Assembly: GCF_030409055.1 (NCBI RefSeq)
Contig: NZ_CP116619.1
Span: forward strand, 1,211,628 to 1,275,627
Reading direction: 5' to 3'
DNA: 64,000 bases
Source of the DNA: Trichocoleus desertorum NBK24
Lineage (GTDB): Bacteria > Cyanobacteriota > Cyanobacteriia > FACHB-46
Under the pieces are notes generated by a model that saw only the letters and a program-made list of their open reading frames with translations, did not search any database and had not been told where the DNA came from. The translations under genes and the position numbers were made by a program. Positions 27,677 to 38,193 of the stretch are shown piece by piece (within the stretch, counting starts at the first letter, position 1; each line of letters begins with the position of its first letter).

Positions 27677-28384
27677 ATGTCCGATGCGATGACTTCTTCA
27701 CAGCGAACGCCCGACCACGAACGCATTGCCAGCATTTGCCAAACTTTACCCCCTGCTGTCCAGTTAATCGCTGTGACTAAGCAGGTACCAGTAGCAGCGA
27801 TGCGAACGGCTTATGAAGCGGGCTTGCGGAATTTTGGTGAGAGCCGAATTCAAGAAGCGGAAGCCAAGCAAGCTGAACTACAAGATCTACCGGATATCAC
27901 CTGGCACTTCATTGGGCGCTTGCAGAGCAACAAAGCTCAGAAGGCATTGGAGCTATTTCAGTGGATTCATTCGGTAGATAGTTTGAAATTAGCTCAACGT
28001 CTAGATCGTTTGGCCGAGCCCTTACCGAGTAAGCCGCAAATCTGCTTACAAGTCAAAATTTTGTCTGATCCCAACAAAACAGGTTGGCTCCCTAAGCAGT
28101 TGCTAACAGATTTGGCCGTACTCGATCAGTGTCAAAACTTAAAAATTCAAGGGCTGATGACAATCCCGCCTCTAGGGTTAAGTGAGCCAGAGACTTTAGC
28201 AGTTTTTCAGCAGGCTCAGGAACTAGCAGACAAAATTAGACAACAAGGTTGGTCGCGCCTTCAGATCACTCAGCTCTCAATGGGGATGTCTGGTGATTAC
28301 AGGTTGGCTATTCAAGCAGGGGCAACGATGATTCGCTTGGGCACTATTCTATTTGGCAAGCGAGATCCATTACCTCTTGCTTAA
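27677..28384 (+). CDS. pipY: PipY, YggS/PLPBP-family pyridoxal phosphate homeostasis protein
   Basis: PipY is a PLP-binding TIM-barrel protein without known enzyme activity that maintains PLP and amino acid balance. The 235-residue protein has the PLP lysine in LIAVTKQVP (Lys35), then NFGESRIQEAEAK, WHFIGRLQSNKAQKAL, IHSVDSLKLA, and the phosphate-binding LSMGMSGDYRLAIQAGATMIRLGTILFG. It sits directly after pipX, which matches the cyanobacterial pipX-pipY operon where the two are coregulated. Confidence 0.95.
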   Translation: MSDAMTSSQRTPDHERIASICQTLPPAVQLIAVTKQVPVAAMRTAYEAGLRNFGESRIQEAEAKQAELQDLPDITWHFIGRLQSNKAQKALELFQWIHSVDSLKLAQRLDRLAEPLPSKPQICLQVKILSDPNKTGWLPKQLLTDLAVLDQCQNLKIQGLMTIPPLGLSEPETLAVFQQAQELADKIRQQGWSRLQITQLSMGMSGDYRLAIQAGATMIRLGTILFGKRDPLPLA

Positions 28385-28796
28385 ACTCTAAGTCCCAGGT
28401 AATATGTGCATGCTTTATTTATTAGGCAGTATTAGTAACAAAGCTTGCCCATCTCCTCGCGAAACCTGGCTTCTGTGGGTAGTGTTAATCAGTGTTGTGT
28501 CAATTGTCACCACGCTCATGCGCATACGGATCAGCACTGCACTTCCATCTTTTTTCTGAGCTTACAGGTCAAAAATCTGATGTATACTGTTGAGTCAATT
28601 CAGGAAAGTCAGGCAGGGTGTTCGCAAGCTTCATTATGGGCTTGGGCTCTTAATTTTTAATTAAAGTCCGACCGTAAGCTTCAACTAGGAGACACGCTGT
28701 TTAAGGAAACTAATGTAATTTAGTTCTACTGGCGTTTTCCCTCCTAATTAGAAGTTGTTTACTGAGGGTAACTATTGTTGTGATGGAGCGTGAACC
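28385..28796. promoter_or_regulatory. Leader and promoter region of sepF
   Basis: 412 bases between pipY and sepF. It includes a TGATGTATACTGTTG segment (near 28577) that could supply a -10 element and an A/T palindrome around 28649-28665. No hairpin with a T tract and no small gene is convincing, so sepF is probably transcribed from its own promoter here. Confidence 0.35.
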
Positions 28797-29378
28797 GTGA
28801 ACAATATTTTCACGAAATTGCGGGATTTTGTCGGTTTCAACGATCCCGTCGAGTATGAATATGAGTATGACGAGATGGATGGGGAAGAATATCAAAATCT
28901 CTATCGAGAAGAGAATCCCCAGCCCGCTCCGGAAGAAGATCCCCGGAATCGTCGTCGCATCCGTGAGCGCGTATCAATGGCCACCGAAACAGGAATTGGT
29001 TCAACCATGAATAACGTAATTGGCATGCCAGGAGCCATCAATGGCCTCTCAGAAGTGATGGTAATGGAACCCCGTTCTTTTGAGGAAATGCCTCAAGCCA
29101 TCCAGGCACTGCGGGAACGCAAATCAGTGGTTTTGAACCTGACGATCATGGACCCTGACCAGGCTCAGCGCGCAGTTGATTTTGTCGCGGGTGGTACCTA
29201 CGCCATTGATGGACATCAAGAGCGGATTGGCGAAAGCATTTTCCTCTTTACTCCCAACTGTGTACAAGTCACTACCCAAGCAGGTGCAACTCAAGAAGCA
29301 CCTCAGCCTCAAGCTCGTCCTAGCCGTCCTGCTGCCCCTACACCAGCTTGGACTGCTGAGCAAGCCCGCATGGCTTAA
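28797..29378 (+). CDS. sepF: Cell division protein SepF (Cdv2)
   Basis: SepF bundles FtsZ filaments and anchors the Z ring to the membrane. The 193-residue protein has an N-terminal amphipathic segment ([19 protein letters not shown]) for membrane binding, an acidic Tyr/Glu-rich linker (28-60), the SepF domain (about 80-165; [56 protein letters not shown]) and a Pro/Ala tail. It uses a GTG start. Cyanobacterial pipX-pipY-sepF-proC order is preserved. Confidence 0.95.
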   Translation: MNNIFTKLRDFVGFNDPVEYEYEYDEMDGEEYQNLYREENPQPAPEEDPRNRRRIRERVSMATETGIGSTMNNVIGMPGAINGLSEVMVMEPRSFEEMPQAIQALRERKSVVLNLTIMDPDQAQRAVDFVAGGTYAIDGHQERIGESIFLFTPNCVQVTTQAGATQEAPQPQARPSRPAAPTPAWTAEQARMA

Positions 29379-29524
29379 TGGTTCGCTAGCTACTGCATGC
29401 GGTAGCTAAGTGGTCCATAAGCAAGCCAAGTCTGGGTGGGTCAGAGGGCTGGCATCACTTGTAAAAGTTTTGGCAAAAAGCTCCTGTTAAATCGCACTAA
29501 TTTAGATAGGGGACAGCAAACGGG

Positions 29525-30340
29525 TTGTCTGCAAAATTTGGTTTGATTGGCGGCGGGGTAATGGGGGAGGCTCTGTTATCCCGCCTCGTCGCTCAGAAGA
29601 TTTATCTCCCGCAAGAAGTCATTGTCAGTGAGCCACAACCACAGCGACGTGACTTTCTGGCCCAGCAATATGGTGTTTCTGTAACTCCAGAGAATAAGGT
29701 AGCTTTCCAGGCAACTGAGGTTGTCTTGTTGGCAATTAAACCGCAGGCATTCGCAGCCGTTGCGGGTCAATTGATTGATCAAATTGATCAGACTATTCGC
29801 GATCGCCCGCTTGTGCTTTCGATTTTGGCGGGAGTGCCCCTACAAAAGTTAGAAGCTGCTTTTCCAGAATGCCCCGTGGTGCGAGCCATGCCCAACACGC
29901 CTGCAACGGTAGGGGCGGGGATGACTGCGATCGCTGCTGGCCAATTAGCGCAGCCTGCTCACCTAGAACAAGCCCGCACCATTTTTCAGGCTGTGGGTGA
30001 AGTGGTAGAAGTGCCAGAAAACTTACTCGATGCCGTGACTGGGTTATCAGGCTCTGGCCCCGGTTATGTGGCGATCGCAATTGAAGCCTTAACGGATGGT
30101 GGGGTAGCGGCAGGATTGCCACGAGCGATCGCAGCAAAGTTGGCTTTGCAAACGGTTTTGGGTACCGCTCAACTGTTGCACGAGTCGGGGATGCATCCCG
30201 CAGAGCTAAAGGATCGGGTAACTAGCCCTGGGGGGACGACGATCACCGGAATTGCTCAACTAGAGCAGGCAGGATTTCGCTCAGCTCTGATTCAAGCCGT
30301 GACCAAAGCCTGCGATCGCGCCAAGGAACTAGGCAGTTAA
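29525..30340 (+). CDS. proC: Pyrroline-5-carboxylate reductase
   Basis: ProC reduces pyrroline-5-carboxylate to proline. The 271-residue protein has the Rossmann FGLIGGGVMGEALLSRL, the MPNTPATVGAGM motif near 121, and the ProC signature DRVTSPGGTTITGIAQLEQAGFRSAL in the C-terminal dimer domain. A TTG start at 29525 is needed to keep the first strand (SAKFGLIGG). The gene is convergent with glcF and their stop codons overlap by 3 bases (TTAA shared). Confidence 0.95.
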   Translation: MSAKFGLIGGGVMGEALLSRLVAQKIYLPQEVIVSEPQPQRRDFLAQQYGVSVTPENKVAFQATEVVLLAIKPQAFAAVAGQLIDQIDQTIRDRPLVLSILAGVPLQKLEAAFPECPVVRAMPNTPATVGAGMTAIAAGQLAQPAHLEQARTIFQAVGEVVEVPENLLDAVTGLSGSGPGYVAIAIEALTDGGVAAGLPRAIAAKLALQTVLGTAQLLHESGMHPAELKDRVTSPGGTTITGIAQLEQAGFRSALIQAVTKACDRAKELGS

Positions 30341-31728
30341 AGACGAACTCCTCGAATTGAGTAATCGAGCAGTTCGATCGGGTGCATGATGGCTAAGTGC
30401 TTGCCTGCATCTGGCATATGCTTCTTGATTTGTAAGCTACAGCCAGGATTGGAGGAAGCAACTAATTGTGCCCCTGTATCGAGCAAATTCCTAGCTTTCT
30501 GCTGACCCAGTTCGTTGGCAATTTCAGGTTGCAGCATATTGTAAACTCCAGCACTGCCACAACATAAAGCTCCATCAATCGGTTCGCGTAGCTGCACACC
30601 GGGAATTTGTTGTAAAAGTTGGCGGGGCGGCACACTGATTTTTTGGCCATGTAAGAGATGGCAAGCATCGTGGTACACCAAGGTCAGAGGTTGCTCCTGT
30701 AATGGAGAGAGCGGAGCAGTTAAGCCAACATTGACGAGAAACTCTTGAACATCTCTCACTTTGCTAGCAAAGGCTTTAGCTTTCTCGCAGTAAAGCGGGT
30801 CATCTTGCAGAATGTGGCCGTATTCCTTCAGGGTGTGGCCACAACCCGCTGCATTAATGATGATGAAATCGACCTCTGTCCCTTCAAAGCTATCGATCAT
30901 TTGCCGAGCGATCGCCTGAGCTTGCTGTTCTTGTCCTTGGTGAGCGGGTAGTGCTGAGCAACAGCCTTGAGCGGGAGGCACGACGACTTCGCAGCCATTA
31001 GCTGTCAGCACTCGCACCGTAGCTTCGTTGACATCAGGGAAGAACAAGCGCTGGACACAACCGAGAATCATGCCGACTCGGTAGCGCTGCTGACCCTGAG
31101 CGGGAATCAAAGTTGGAATCGAGTTCTGAAATGATTTGAAGGAAACTTGGGGCAGCAACGACTCCATCGCCGCCAGTTGAGGTGAAATTTGCTTCAGCCA
31201 GCCTAAGGAACGAATGAGTTTCTGTAGCCCAGATTTTTGGTAGATTCCCAAGGGGCCTAGGAGCAAGCGCAGACGCTCTGGATAGGGAAACAACGAGAAA
31301 ATTAAGCGTCGCAGCAGTCGGTCGGGTAGCGATCGCGAATAGTTACGCTCAATTTGGGGTCGCGTTGCTGCAATCAATTTATCGTACTGCACCCCGGAGG
31401 GGCAGGCAGTGGTGCAAGCAAGGCAACCTAAGCAAGTATCAAAGTGCTGCACCGATGCTTCAGACAAAGGAGCCTTGCCCTCCTCGATCGCATCCATTAA
31501 ATAGATGCGGCCTCTAGGTGAGTCCATCTCTGTGCCCAAAACTCGATAACTAGGGCAGGTCGTCAAGCAGAAACCACAATGTACGCAAGCATCAATCAGT
31601 TTGGGGTCAGGCGGGTGATGGTCATCAAAGCCCTGAAAGTCAGCTAGAGTCGCGGGTCTTGGCTGGGTGACTGGGTGGCTAGAGGGAGGGTTAGGCTGGG
31701 AAGCAGGATCTGAAGTTTGCATGCTCAC
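30337..31728 (-). CDS. glcF: Glycolate dehydrogenase iron-sulfur subunit
   Basis: GlcF passes electrons from the flavin subunits of glycolate dehydrogenase to the quinone pool, in photorespiratory glycolate oxidation. The 463-residue protein has two ferredoxin-type 4Fe-4S motifs, CVHCGFCLTTCP and CLGCLACTTACP (about 44-115), then two CCG domains (GCCSALPAHQGQ and LCCGSAGVYNMLQPE). The GTG start overlaps the glcE stop by one base; an ATG two codons in is an alternative. Neighbouring glcE and nearby glcD support the assignment; a lactate-utilisation LldE-like role is less likely given this partner set. Confidence 0.9.
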   Translation of the reverse strand: MSMQTSDPASQPNPPSSHPVTQPRPATLADFQGFDDHHPPDPKLIDACVHCGFCLTTCPSYRVLGTEMDSPRGRIYLMDAIEEGKAPLSEASVQHFDTCLGCLACTTACPSGVQYDKLIAATRPQIERNYSRSLPDRLLRRLIFSLFPYPERLRLLLGPLGIYQKSGLQKLIRSLGWLKQISPQLAAMESLLPQVSFKSFQNSIPTLIPAQGQQRYRVGMILGCVQRLFFPDVNEATVRVLTANGCEVVVPPAQGCCSALPAHQGQEQQAQAIARQMIDSFEGTEVDFIIINAAGCGHTLKEYGHILQDDPLYCEKAKAFASKVRDVQEFLVNVGLTAPLSPLQEQPLTLVYHDACHLLHGQKISVPPRQLLQQIPGVQLREPIDGALCCGSAGVYNMLQPEIANELGQQKARNLLDTGAQLVASSNPGCSLQIKKHMPDAGKHLAIMHPIELLDYSIRGVRL

Positions 31729-33092
31729 TAAATACCGCCGACAAAACGATGGGGACTCAATAGATTTTTCGGGTCAAATTGATGTTTTAGCCGTCGCATG
31801 AGATCGAGTCCACTACCAGCGTAGCCCCAAACCTCAAACTCCTGCTTGACGGTGATCGGGGCTTGCAGCACTGAAAGGAAACCACCCTTGGCTTGATACA
31901 AGGCACGAAGTTCTAGAAGCATGGCGACAGAAGTGGCTTGACCGTCTAGGTATAACTTGCCCAGGCCGCTGCTGGCATGAATTAGCCCTTGGGCTGTCTG
32001 GGAGGTCATAACCTCAGTTTGTGCTAAACCCGCGATCGCCTCAGCAGGTCTGATGCCAATTTTGCAAATAATTGGTTCTGGGGTGTCTAGCGTAGGTGCC
32101 CCCAACTGTTGCCAAAGCTGTGTTTCGTCGGCATCGGCATATAAGTGACTGGATAAGCCCAACGTTTGCCCCAGGGCTAGTACCCGCTCTGCTTGGACTT
32201 GAACACTGCTTGCCATACTTTGAAACCGAACCACTAAGCCCATGCCTTTGCCAATTTGTAGACTAGTGACGGTCGAGGTTGAGAGCACATCTAGAGCGGC
32301 GGGAGTTAAGGCGGAATGGAGAAGGGTTTGGCTGGCTTGCGCGATCGCCTCTGTCTCTCCAGTCAAAACCACCGTTTGAGACGCTACCTGCAAGGGATAC
32401 AGGCGAAATGTCACCTGAGACAAGATGCCCAAGGTGCCGTAGGAACCTGTCATCAACTTCATTAGGTCGTACCCCGCCACATTCTTCACCACTCGGCCTC
32501 CTGCTTTAGCCGTGGCTCCATCCGCTCGGATCAGAGAGAGACCCAACAACATATCCCGCACACCCCCATAGCGCTGCCGTAATGACCCAGCATCACTGGT
32601 AGCCACAATGCCGCCAAGGGTCGCCGTTTCAGGATAGGCAGGATCAAGGGCGAGGAATTGGCCTGCTTTGGCTAAGCAGGTTTGCAAATCAACCAACTTC
32701 ATACCCGCTTCTGCGGTAACGGTTAGATCTCCCACGGCATGCTCGATCAGCCGATTGAGCCGCTGAGTACTAACCACCCAGTTACTCTCTGAGCTCAAGC
32801 CTCCCCAATGCAATTTGCTCCCGTTGCCACAAGGCAAAATGCCCCACTGGTGTTCATTAGCTCGACGCACCACTTCAGCCAGTTCCGCTTGCGTGCCGGG
32901 ATAAACGACACCACTGATCTGCGTTCCGGGAGTCACTGCTTGAGCGATCGCTTGCTGCCATTGTTCAGACAATTCTCCATAAGAGCGGGTGTTTTCTGCT
33001 CCTACGATAGAAGTCAGTTCCTCGACCGGAGCGTTCATATTCGGTGCATTTGCATCACTCACAGGAATTGCTGCCATCCGCCTTTTTACCAC
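31728..33092 (-). CDS. glcE: Glycolate dehydrogenase FAD-binding subunit GlcE
   Basis: GlcE is the smaller FAD-linked subunit of the GlcDEF complex. The 454-residue protein has the FAD_binding_4 fold (GILPCGNGSKLHWGGL, DLTVTAEAGMKLVDLQTCLAKAGQFLALDPAYPETATLGGIVATSDAG, AGGRVVKNVAGYDLMKL) and a divergent C-terminal part ending RLKHQFDPKNLLSPHRF, as in other GlcE proteins. The frame starts at 33092, and internal ATGs at codons 6 and 19 are possible starts. It overlaps glcF by one base, so translation is coupled. Glycolate dehydrogenase in cyanobacteria recycles photorespiratory glycolate to glyoxylate. Confidence 0.9.
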   Translation of the reverse strand: MVKRRMAAIPVSDANAPNMNAPVEELTSIVGAENTRSYGELSEQWQQAIAQAVTPGTQISGVVYPGTQAELAEVVRRANEHQWGILPCGNGSKLHWGGLSSESNWVVSTQRLNRLIEHAVGDLTVTAEAGMKLVDLQTCLAKAGQFLALDPAYPETATLGGIVATSDAGSLRQRYGGVRDMLLGLSLIRADGATAKAGGRVVKNVAGYDLMKLMTGSYGTLGILSQVTFRLYPLQVASQTVVLTGETEAIAQASQTLLHSALTPAALDVLSTSTVTSLQIGKGMGLVVRFQSMASSVQVQAERVLALGQTLGLSSHLYADADETQLWQQLGAPTLDTPEPIICKIGIRPAEAIAGLAQTEVMTSQTAQGLIHASSGLGKLYLDGQATSVAMLLELRALYQAKGGFLSVLQAPITVKQEFEVWGYAGSGLDLMRRLKHQFDPKNLLSPHRFVGGI

Positions 33093-33409
33093 TCATTTTG
33101 TGCTTGGACTCGATTGCCACAGCGCCGTCTCTAGAAAATAGGCGTGCAGACCTATTAGTACTTATTGGCTTAATTTACCAAGAGTTATGTCTGCTTGGGC
33201 GTTGGCTTGGCAGATCAGCATTCCTAGGTCTAGTTACTGAATCTTTAGATTTTTGACTGATAAACCTACGTATAAAATCCCATGAATGGCAGAGCTGGAA
33301 AACACCACAATAAAACAAGGCATAGTACTTGCAACGTTAGCACCGCGCTTTTGAGCTTTAAAGAGCCTTTGAGCAACCTGTAATTTACTACCGCTACAGC
33401 AGCTATGAG
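33093..33409. other. Divergent spacer between glcE and the CBS-PAS kinase
   Basis: 317 bases holding the promoters of glcE-glcF (minus) and the kinase gene (plus). I see no clear inverted repeat or riboswitch. If the neighbouring kinases control glcEF, the regulator's site should be here. Confidence 0.35.
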
Positions 33410-35920
33410 GTGGTGGCGATGATGCAACTGAACAATTCAATCCCCTCCATCAATTCTCTAGAGCGGGTGGTCGATCGCTATCCCTTATTAGTCACGTTGC
33501 ATACTCCTATCTTGGAGGTGGCTCAGCAGATGGGGAGCAATCGCCTACTGTCTCCTGCCGCCATACCTGAGCCTTGTGCGCTGGTCATGGAGAAAAACCG
33601 TTTAGTCGGGCTGATCACTGCCCAGCAAATTATTCGCTTAATGGCGACGGATATAAATCTGCCAGGGCTGTCTGCAGCCACAGTCATGAGCGCGCCACCC
33701 ATCACCCTAAACCAAGCAGACTTGGCAAACTGGAAAACGGTTGGGTCTCTTTTGCAGCAACAGTCTCATTATTTAGCCATTACAGATGAGCAAGATCAAA
33801 TCGTAGGGATTGCTACGACAGAGCGCCTCTGTTTAGCACTGCTCACCTGTTTACATACAGACCAATCGCTGGAACAGGAGTGGGTAGCAACGACAGGACA
33901 CTCAAGGCAACGGCAGCCCTACAGCAGGAAACAGCCTCAGCAGATAGCAGTAGCCCTACAGATTGCCAGGGTCGAGCTAGAAAATCAATTTGAAGAACGA
34001 ACCGCAGCCCTGAGACAGGCCAGTGATGAGCTGATCGCTGAAATTGTTCATCATCGCCGCACCGAAGTTCAACTGTCTCGCCGGACTTTTGAATTAAAAA
34101 CGATCTTTCAAGCATTTCCCGATCTGTACTTTCAAATTGATGGCGATGGCACCATCTTGGACTACCACGCCAATGACCATGACGACTTGTATGTGCCGCC
34201 AGAAGAATTCCTCTGCAAAAAAATGCGAGATATTTTGCCTGCTTCTGTTGCACAGAAAGTTCAAATTGCTATCGATCAGGTGGTAGCGACTGAGACCTTG
34301 GTTGCGGTCGAGTACTCTCTACCCTTACAAAACAGCACCAGGCATTTCGAGGCTAGAATTCTGCCATTTCTCGATCAAAAAATGCTGGTGATTGTCCGTG
34401 ACATCAGCGATCGCGTCCGGGCAGAAGCCGCTTTACGAAAAAGTGAAGCCACAAAAAGAGCTTTACTAGAAGCAATCCCAGACTTGATGATTCGCATGAA
34501 TCGCGCTGGAGATTACCTAGACTTCCTGCCTGCTAAAGATTTCAAAACGATCGCGCCTCATCCAGACATGCTAGGTAGAAACATTCATGAAATCATGCCT
34601 CCAGCGATCGCCCAGGAACGGATGTGGTACGTTGAGCGAGCTTTGCAAACCGGGATTACCCAAGTTTACGAATTTGAGTTGAACATAGAAGGAGAAATTT
34701 GTACCGAAGAAGCTCGAATTGCGGTCAGCGGTGAGGATGAGGTCTTGGTCATTGTGCGAGACATTACCGCGCGTAAGCAAGCAGAACTTGCCCTAAAAGC
34801 GCAAAAAGAATTTCTCCGCCAAGTCATTGATACGGTTCCCAACCTGATCTTTGTCAAAGATTGGCAAGGCAGATTTACATTGGTCAACCAAACATTGGCT
34901 GATATGTATGGGACGACCGTAGAAGATTTGCTGGGCAAAACCGATGCCGACTTTAACCCCAACCTCATAGAAGTAGAGCAATTTCTGCAAGCTGATCGAG
35001 AAGTCATTCTTCGCATGCAGGATAAAGTCATACCTGAAGAAACAGTAACCGACGCTAAGGGACAATCCTTTTGGTTTCAAACCATCAAAAAACCACTTCT
35101 ATCCCCAGACGGCAAAGCTTACCAAGTATTAGGGGTAGCAACAGATATTACAGCCCGTAAGCAAGCAGAAGCAGATTTGCAAGCACTCAACGAAGCTTTG
35201 GAACTAAAAGTTGAGAAACGAACCAATGCTTTGCAGCTTCTAAATGAACAACTCTTAACTGAAATTGCTGAGCGTCAGCGAGCAGAGAATCAGATCAAGA
35301 CATCTCTACGAGAAAAAGAAGTCTTACTTAAAGAAATTCATCACCGAGTGAAGAATAATCTACAAGTTATTTCTAGTCTTCTCAAGTTACAAGCTGGCTA
35401 TATTAAAGAGCATCATGTCTTAGAGATTCTCAAAGAAAGCCAAAATCGAGTTAGAGCGATGGCGTTGTTACATGAAAAGCTCTATCAATCCGAGGATCTA
35501 GCCAAAATCAACTTCACTGAATATGTTCATAGTTTAGTCGCCAATCTATTTCGGTCTTATGGCATAAAATCGCAAACTATTACCGCAAAAATCAATATTG
35601 AAGACGTTTTGTTTGATATTGATGCAGTTATTCCTTGCGGCCTCATCATTAATGAATTAATTTCTAATTCTTTGAAGTACGCATTTCCCGAAAACCAGAA
35701 GGGTGAGGTTTGTGTGGAGCTATTGATGACTCAGACAGGAGAATGTCAAATAGTAGTGAGCGACAATGGAGTAGGCTTACCTGAAGAATTGGATTTTCAA
35801 AATACAAAATCCTTAGGCTTACAGCTAGTCTGTATGTTAATTGAACAGCTAGAAGGAAAAATTGAGCTTGACAATAGCTGTGGCACAACTTTCAAGATCA
35901 CTGTACATCCAATAAAGTAA
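33410..35920 (+). CDS. CBS-PAS sensor histidine kinase of the HisKA_2/HWE type
   Basis: An 836-residue soluble sensor kinase with no transmembrane segment. Residues about 10-145 form a CBS pair ([30 protein letters not shown]-like and [14 protein letters not shown]), which often bind adenine nucleotides. Residues 190-220 form a coiled coil ([19 protein letters not shown]). Three PAS domains follow (about 230-345, 350-465, 470-590; [22 protein letters not shown] and [17 protein letters not shown]). The kinase core is HisKA_2 with phospho-acceptor His in [21 protein letters not shown] (about 645), then a HATPase with [14 protein letters not shown] and [12 protein letters not shown]. First of three signalling genes between glcE and glcD; ligand is not known. 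Confidence 0.88.
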   Translation: MVAMMQLNNSIPSINSLERVVDRYPLLVTLHTPILEVAQQMGSNRLLSPAAIPEPCALVMEKNRLVGLITAQQIIRLMATDINLPGLSAATVMSAPPITLNQADLANWKTVGSLLQQQSHYLAITDEQDQIVGIATTERLCLALLTCLHTDQSLEQEWVATTGHSRQRQPYSRKQPQQIAVALQIARVELENQFEERTAALRQASDELIAEIVHHRRTEVQLSRRTFELKTIFQAFPDLYFQIDGDGTILDYHANDHDDLYVPPEEFLCKKMRDILPASVAQKVQIAIDQVVATETLVAVEYSLPLQNSTRHFEARILPFLDQKMLVIVRDISDRVRAEAALRKSEATKRALLEAIPDLMIRMNRAGDYLDFLPAKDFKTIAPHPDMLGRNIHEIMPPAIAQERMWYVERALQTGITQVYEFELNIEGEICTEEARIAVSGEDEVLVIVRDITARKQAELALKAQKEFLRQVIDTVPNLIFVKDWQGRFTLVNQTLADMYGTTVEDLLGKTDADFNPNLIEVEQFLQADREVILRMQDKVIPEETVTDAKGQSFWFQTIKKPLLSPDGKAYQVLGVATDITARKQAEADLQALNEALELKVEKRTNALQLLNEQLLTEIAERQRAENQIKTSLREKEVLLKEIHHRVKNNLQVISSLLKLQAGYIKEHHVLEILKESQNRVRAMALLHEKLYQSEDLAKINFTEYVHSLVANLFRSYGIKSQTITAKINIEDVLFDIDAVIPCGLIINELISNSLKYAFPENQKGEVCVELLMTQTGECQIVVSDNGVGLPEELDFQNTKSLGLQLVCMLIEQLEGKIELDNSCGTTFKITVHPIK

Positions 35921-35939
35921 AGCTATTGGAACCCATAAA

Positions 35940-37112
35940 ATGTCTGCAAAAATTTTGATTGTCGAAGATGAAAAAATAATTTCCTTTGATATAAAGAAAA
36001 GCCTAGAAGATTCAGGTTACATTGTGCCTGCGATCGCTAGTTCTGGTGAGCAAGCCATAGAAAAAATCCCTGAGTTTAAGCCTGACTTAGTGCTCATGGA
36101 TATTATTCTCAAGGGTGATTTAGATGGAGTCGAGGCAGCCGAGATTATTCGCGATCGCTTCGACATACCCGTGGTTTACTTAACTGCTCATGCCGACGAA
36201 AACACCCTAAAAAGAGCGAAGATTTCAGATCCCTTTGGCTATATTCTGAAACCCTTCGAAGACCGAGAACTGATCACGACTATCGAAATTGCTTTGTCTC
36301 GTCATCGAGCGGAATCAGCAGTTCGCAAGGCTTTGCAAAAAGAAAAGGAAATCGGTGAAATCAGAGCTCGCTTTGTTTCCGTAGTTTCCCATGAATTTCG
36401 TAACCCCTTAAGCACCATTTTGTTTTCCGCAGAGCTATTAGAAAAATATGAAGCCAAACTCAGTAATGATAAAAGGCTGACCTATCTACAACGCATTCAA
36501 GCTGCTGTAAAACGCATGAGTCAGTTGTTGGATAATGTCTTGGCTATTGGGGCGACAGATGCGGGAAGACTTACCTGTCATCCAGTTCCTTTAGATCTCA
36601 ATCAATTTTGCCTCGATTTAATTGAAGATATAAAGTTTAGCTTAGGTGGCGAGCATCAAATTATTTTCAAGCATCATGCTTACTCAAGAACAGAAGAATT
36701 AGAGGATAATCTACCCTGTTTAGATGCCAATCTACTCCAGCATATTTTAGCTAACTTGCTTTCAAACGCTCTGAAATATTCTCCCCCAGAAAGCAGCATT
36801 AACTTTGACCTGTCCTATCAACCCCACGAAGCACCCAAGGCGGTTATTTTACAAATTCAAGATCGTGGCATTGGTATTCCGGTTGACGATCAAGCTCAGC
36901 TCTTCAGCCCGTTTCATCGAGGTACTAATGTGAGCAATATTGCTGGCACTGGACTGGGATTATCTATTGTCAAACAATGTGTTGAATCCCACAGTGGCAC
37001 CATTCAAGTTATCAGCGAAGTGGGTGTTGGTACCACATTTATAGTCACTATTCCGTTGAATTATACCCCCAGTTCTCCATCCTCCCCCTATGCCCAAGAT
37101 TTTAGTCATTGA
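35940..37112 (+). CDS. Response regulator-histidine kinase hybrid (REC-HisKA-HATPase)
   Basis: A 390-residue cytoplasmic protein. The receiver domain comes first (residues 4-118; acid pocket EDE at 9-11, phospho-acceptor Asp in [10 protein letters not shown] near 56, Lys in ILKPFEDRE), then HisKA (His in [16 protein letters not shown] near 155) and a HATPase domain (N box [15 protein letters not shown]1 DRGIGIP, G2 [12 protein letters not shown]). The preceding gene's HisKA_2 kinase, only 19 bases upstream, is the natural phosphodonor for its receiver. The 3' end overlaps the next gene by 23 bases, suggesting coupled translation. Confidence 0.9.
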   Translation: MSAKILIVEDEKIISFDIKKSLEDSGYIVPAIASSGEQAIEKIPEFKPDLVLMDIILKGDLDGVEAAEIIRDRFDIPVVYLTAHADENTLKRAKISDPFGYILKPFEDRELITTIEIALSRHRAESAVRKALQKEKEIGEIRARFVSVVSHEFRNPLSTILFSAELLEKYEAKLSNDKRLTYLQRIQAAVKRMSQLLDNVLAIGATDAGRLTCHPVPLDLNQFCLDLIEDIKFSLGGEHQIIFKHHAYSRTEELEDNLPCLDANLLQHILANLLSNALKYSPPESSINFDLSYQPHEAPKAVILQIQDRGIGIPVDDQAQLFSPFHRGTNVSNIAGTGLGLSIVKQCVESHSGTIQVISEVGVGTTFIVTIPLNYTPSSPSSPYAQDFSH

Positions 37113-38193
37113 CGATGAGCAGCCATTTCGCGAGGCAGTATTGGAACTTCTAGAAGTAGAAGGTTTTCAAGTTATTGGCGCAGAGAATGGGCAAAGAGGT
37201 GTGCAACTGGCTCAAGAACATTTGCCCAATTTAGTACTTTGCGATATTCAAATGCCTGATTTAGATGGCTATAGCGTTTTGCGATCGCTGCGGCAAAACA
37301 GCTACACTGCCACCCTACCTTTTATTTTCTTGACCGCTAAGGGAGACAGGAGCGATCTGCGTCAAGGCATGGAATTGGGCGCGGATGATTACCTGACCAA
37401 ACCTTGTTCAGCCAGCCAGTTGCTCAATGCGATCGCCACTCGACTCAGCAAACAAGATGTCTTGAAGCAACAAGCCCAGACTCAGCTTGATGACCTCCGG
37501 CATAACATCACCATAGCCTTACCCCACGAACTTCACACGCCCTTAAATGGGATCTTGGGACTCTCACAAGTGCTGATCGAGGAGCACCAAGTGATTGAAC
37601 GAGGAGACATCCTAGAAATTGCCAAGGACATTTATGTCTCTGCGGAACGTCTGTATCAACTCACCCAAAAGTTCTTGCTGTATGCCGAGCTAGAACTCAT
37701 TGCCAGCAACCCAGACCGAATCCAGAGCTTGCAAAAAGAGGTTTTCAGCGGCTCCCAGGCAGCGATCGCGAGTGTGGCGCGGCAAGTTGTAGAGCAGGCA
37801 GAGCGGCAAGGCGATCTCCAGTTAGAGCTAGAAGATCTGCCTGTCCGGATGGCGGAAAGTAGACTGAAGAGAATTGTAGAAGAATTGGTAGATAACGCTT
37901 GCAAATTTTCTCCTGCCGGAACCCCAATCCGCCTGACGACTACTCAGAGCCAGCAATCCTTTGTATTCAGTGTGAACGATCAGGGTCGTGGGATTACGCT
38001 TGAGGCGATCGCTAACTTAGGCGGCTACATGCAGTTTGAGCGCAAGCTCTATGAGCAGCAAGGAGCAGGCTTGGGTCTAGCGATCGTCAAGCGCTTGGTT
38101 GAGTTACACCAAGGCGAATTCGCGATCGAAAGTATTCCAGGCCAGCAGACTACGGTTCGGGTGGTTTTACCCTTAGAACAGATCAACCCCTGA
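37090..38193 (+). CDS. Response regulator-histidine kinase hybrid (REC-HisKA-like-HATPase)
   Basis: A 367-residue protein with a receiver domain (DDE at 8-10, Asp near 53 in [14 protein letters not shown], Lys in LTKPCSASQ) followed by a helical domain with an H box ([18 protein letters not shown], near 150) and a HATPase (N box [16 protein letters not shown]1 VNDQGRGI, G2 [16 protein letters not shown]). It starts within the 3' end of the previous gene and its own 3' end overlaps the convergent glcD by 21 bases. Together the three genes look like a phosphorelay without a DNA-binding output domain of its own, so the final effector is elsewhere. Confidence 0.88.
   Translation: MPKILVIDDEQPFREAVLELLEVEGFQVIGAENGQRGVQLAQEHLPNLVLCDIQMPDLDGYSVLRSLRQNSYTATLPFIFLTAKGDRSDLRQGMELGADDYLTKPCSASQLLNAIATRLSKQDVLKQQAQTQLDDLRHNITIALPHELHTPLNGILGLSQVLIEEHQVIERGDILEIAKDIYVSAERLYQLTQKFLLYAELELIASNPDRIQSLQKEVFSGSQAAIASVARQVVEQAERQGDLQLELEDLPVRMAESRLKRIVEELVDNACKFSPAGTPIRLTTTQSQQSFVFSVNDQGRGITLEAIANLGGYMQFERKLYEQQGAGLGLAIVKRLVELHQGEFAIESIPGQQTTVRVVLPLEQINP

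Noticed and set aside
28445-28660. 71-codon plus-strand frame between pipY and sepF
   Set aside because: Composition is Cys/His-rich and irregular, without a start signal; the interval is better read as the sepF leader.
29387-29408. Hairpin TAGCTAC...GTAGCTA after sepF
   Set aside because: A 7-base stem without a T tract; not a convincing terminator and no known RNA family fits.
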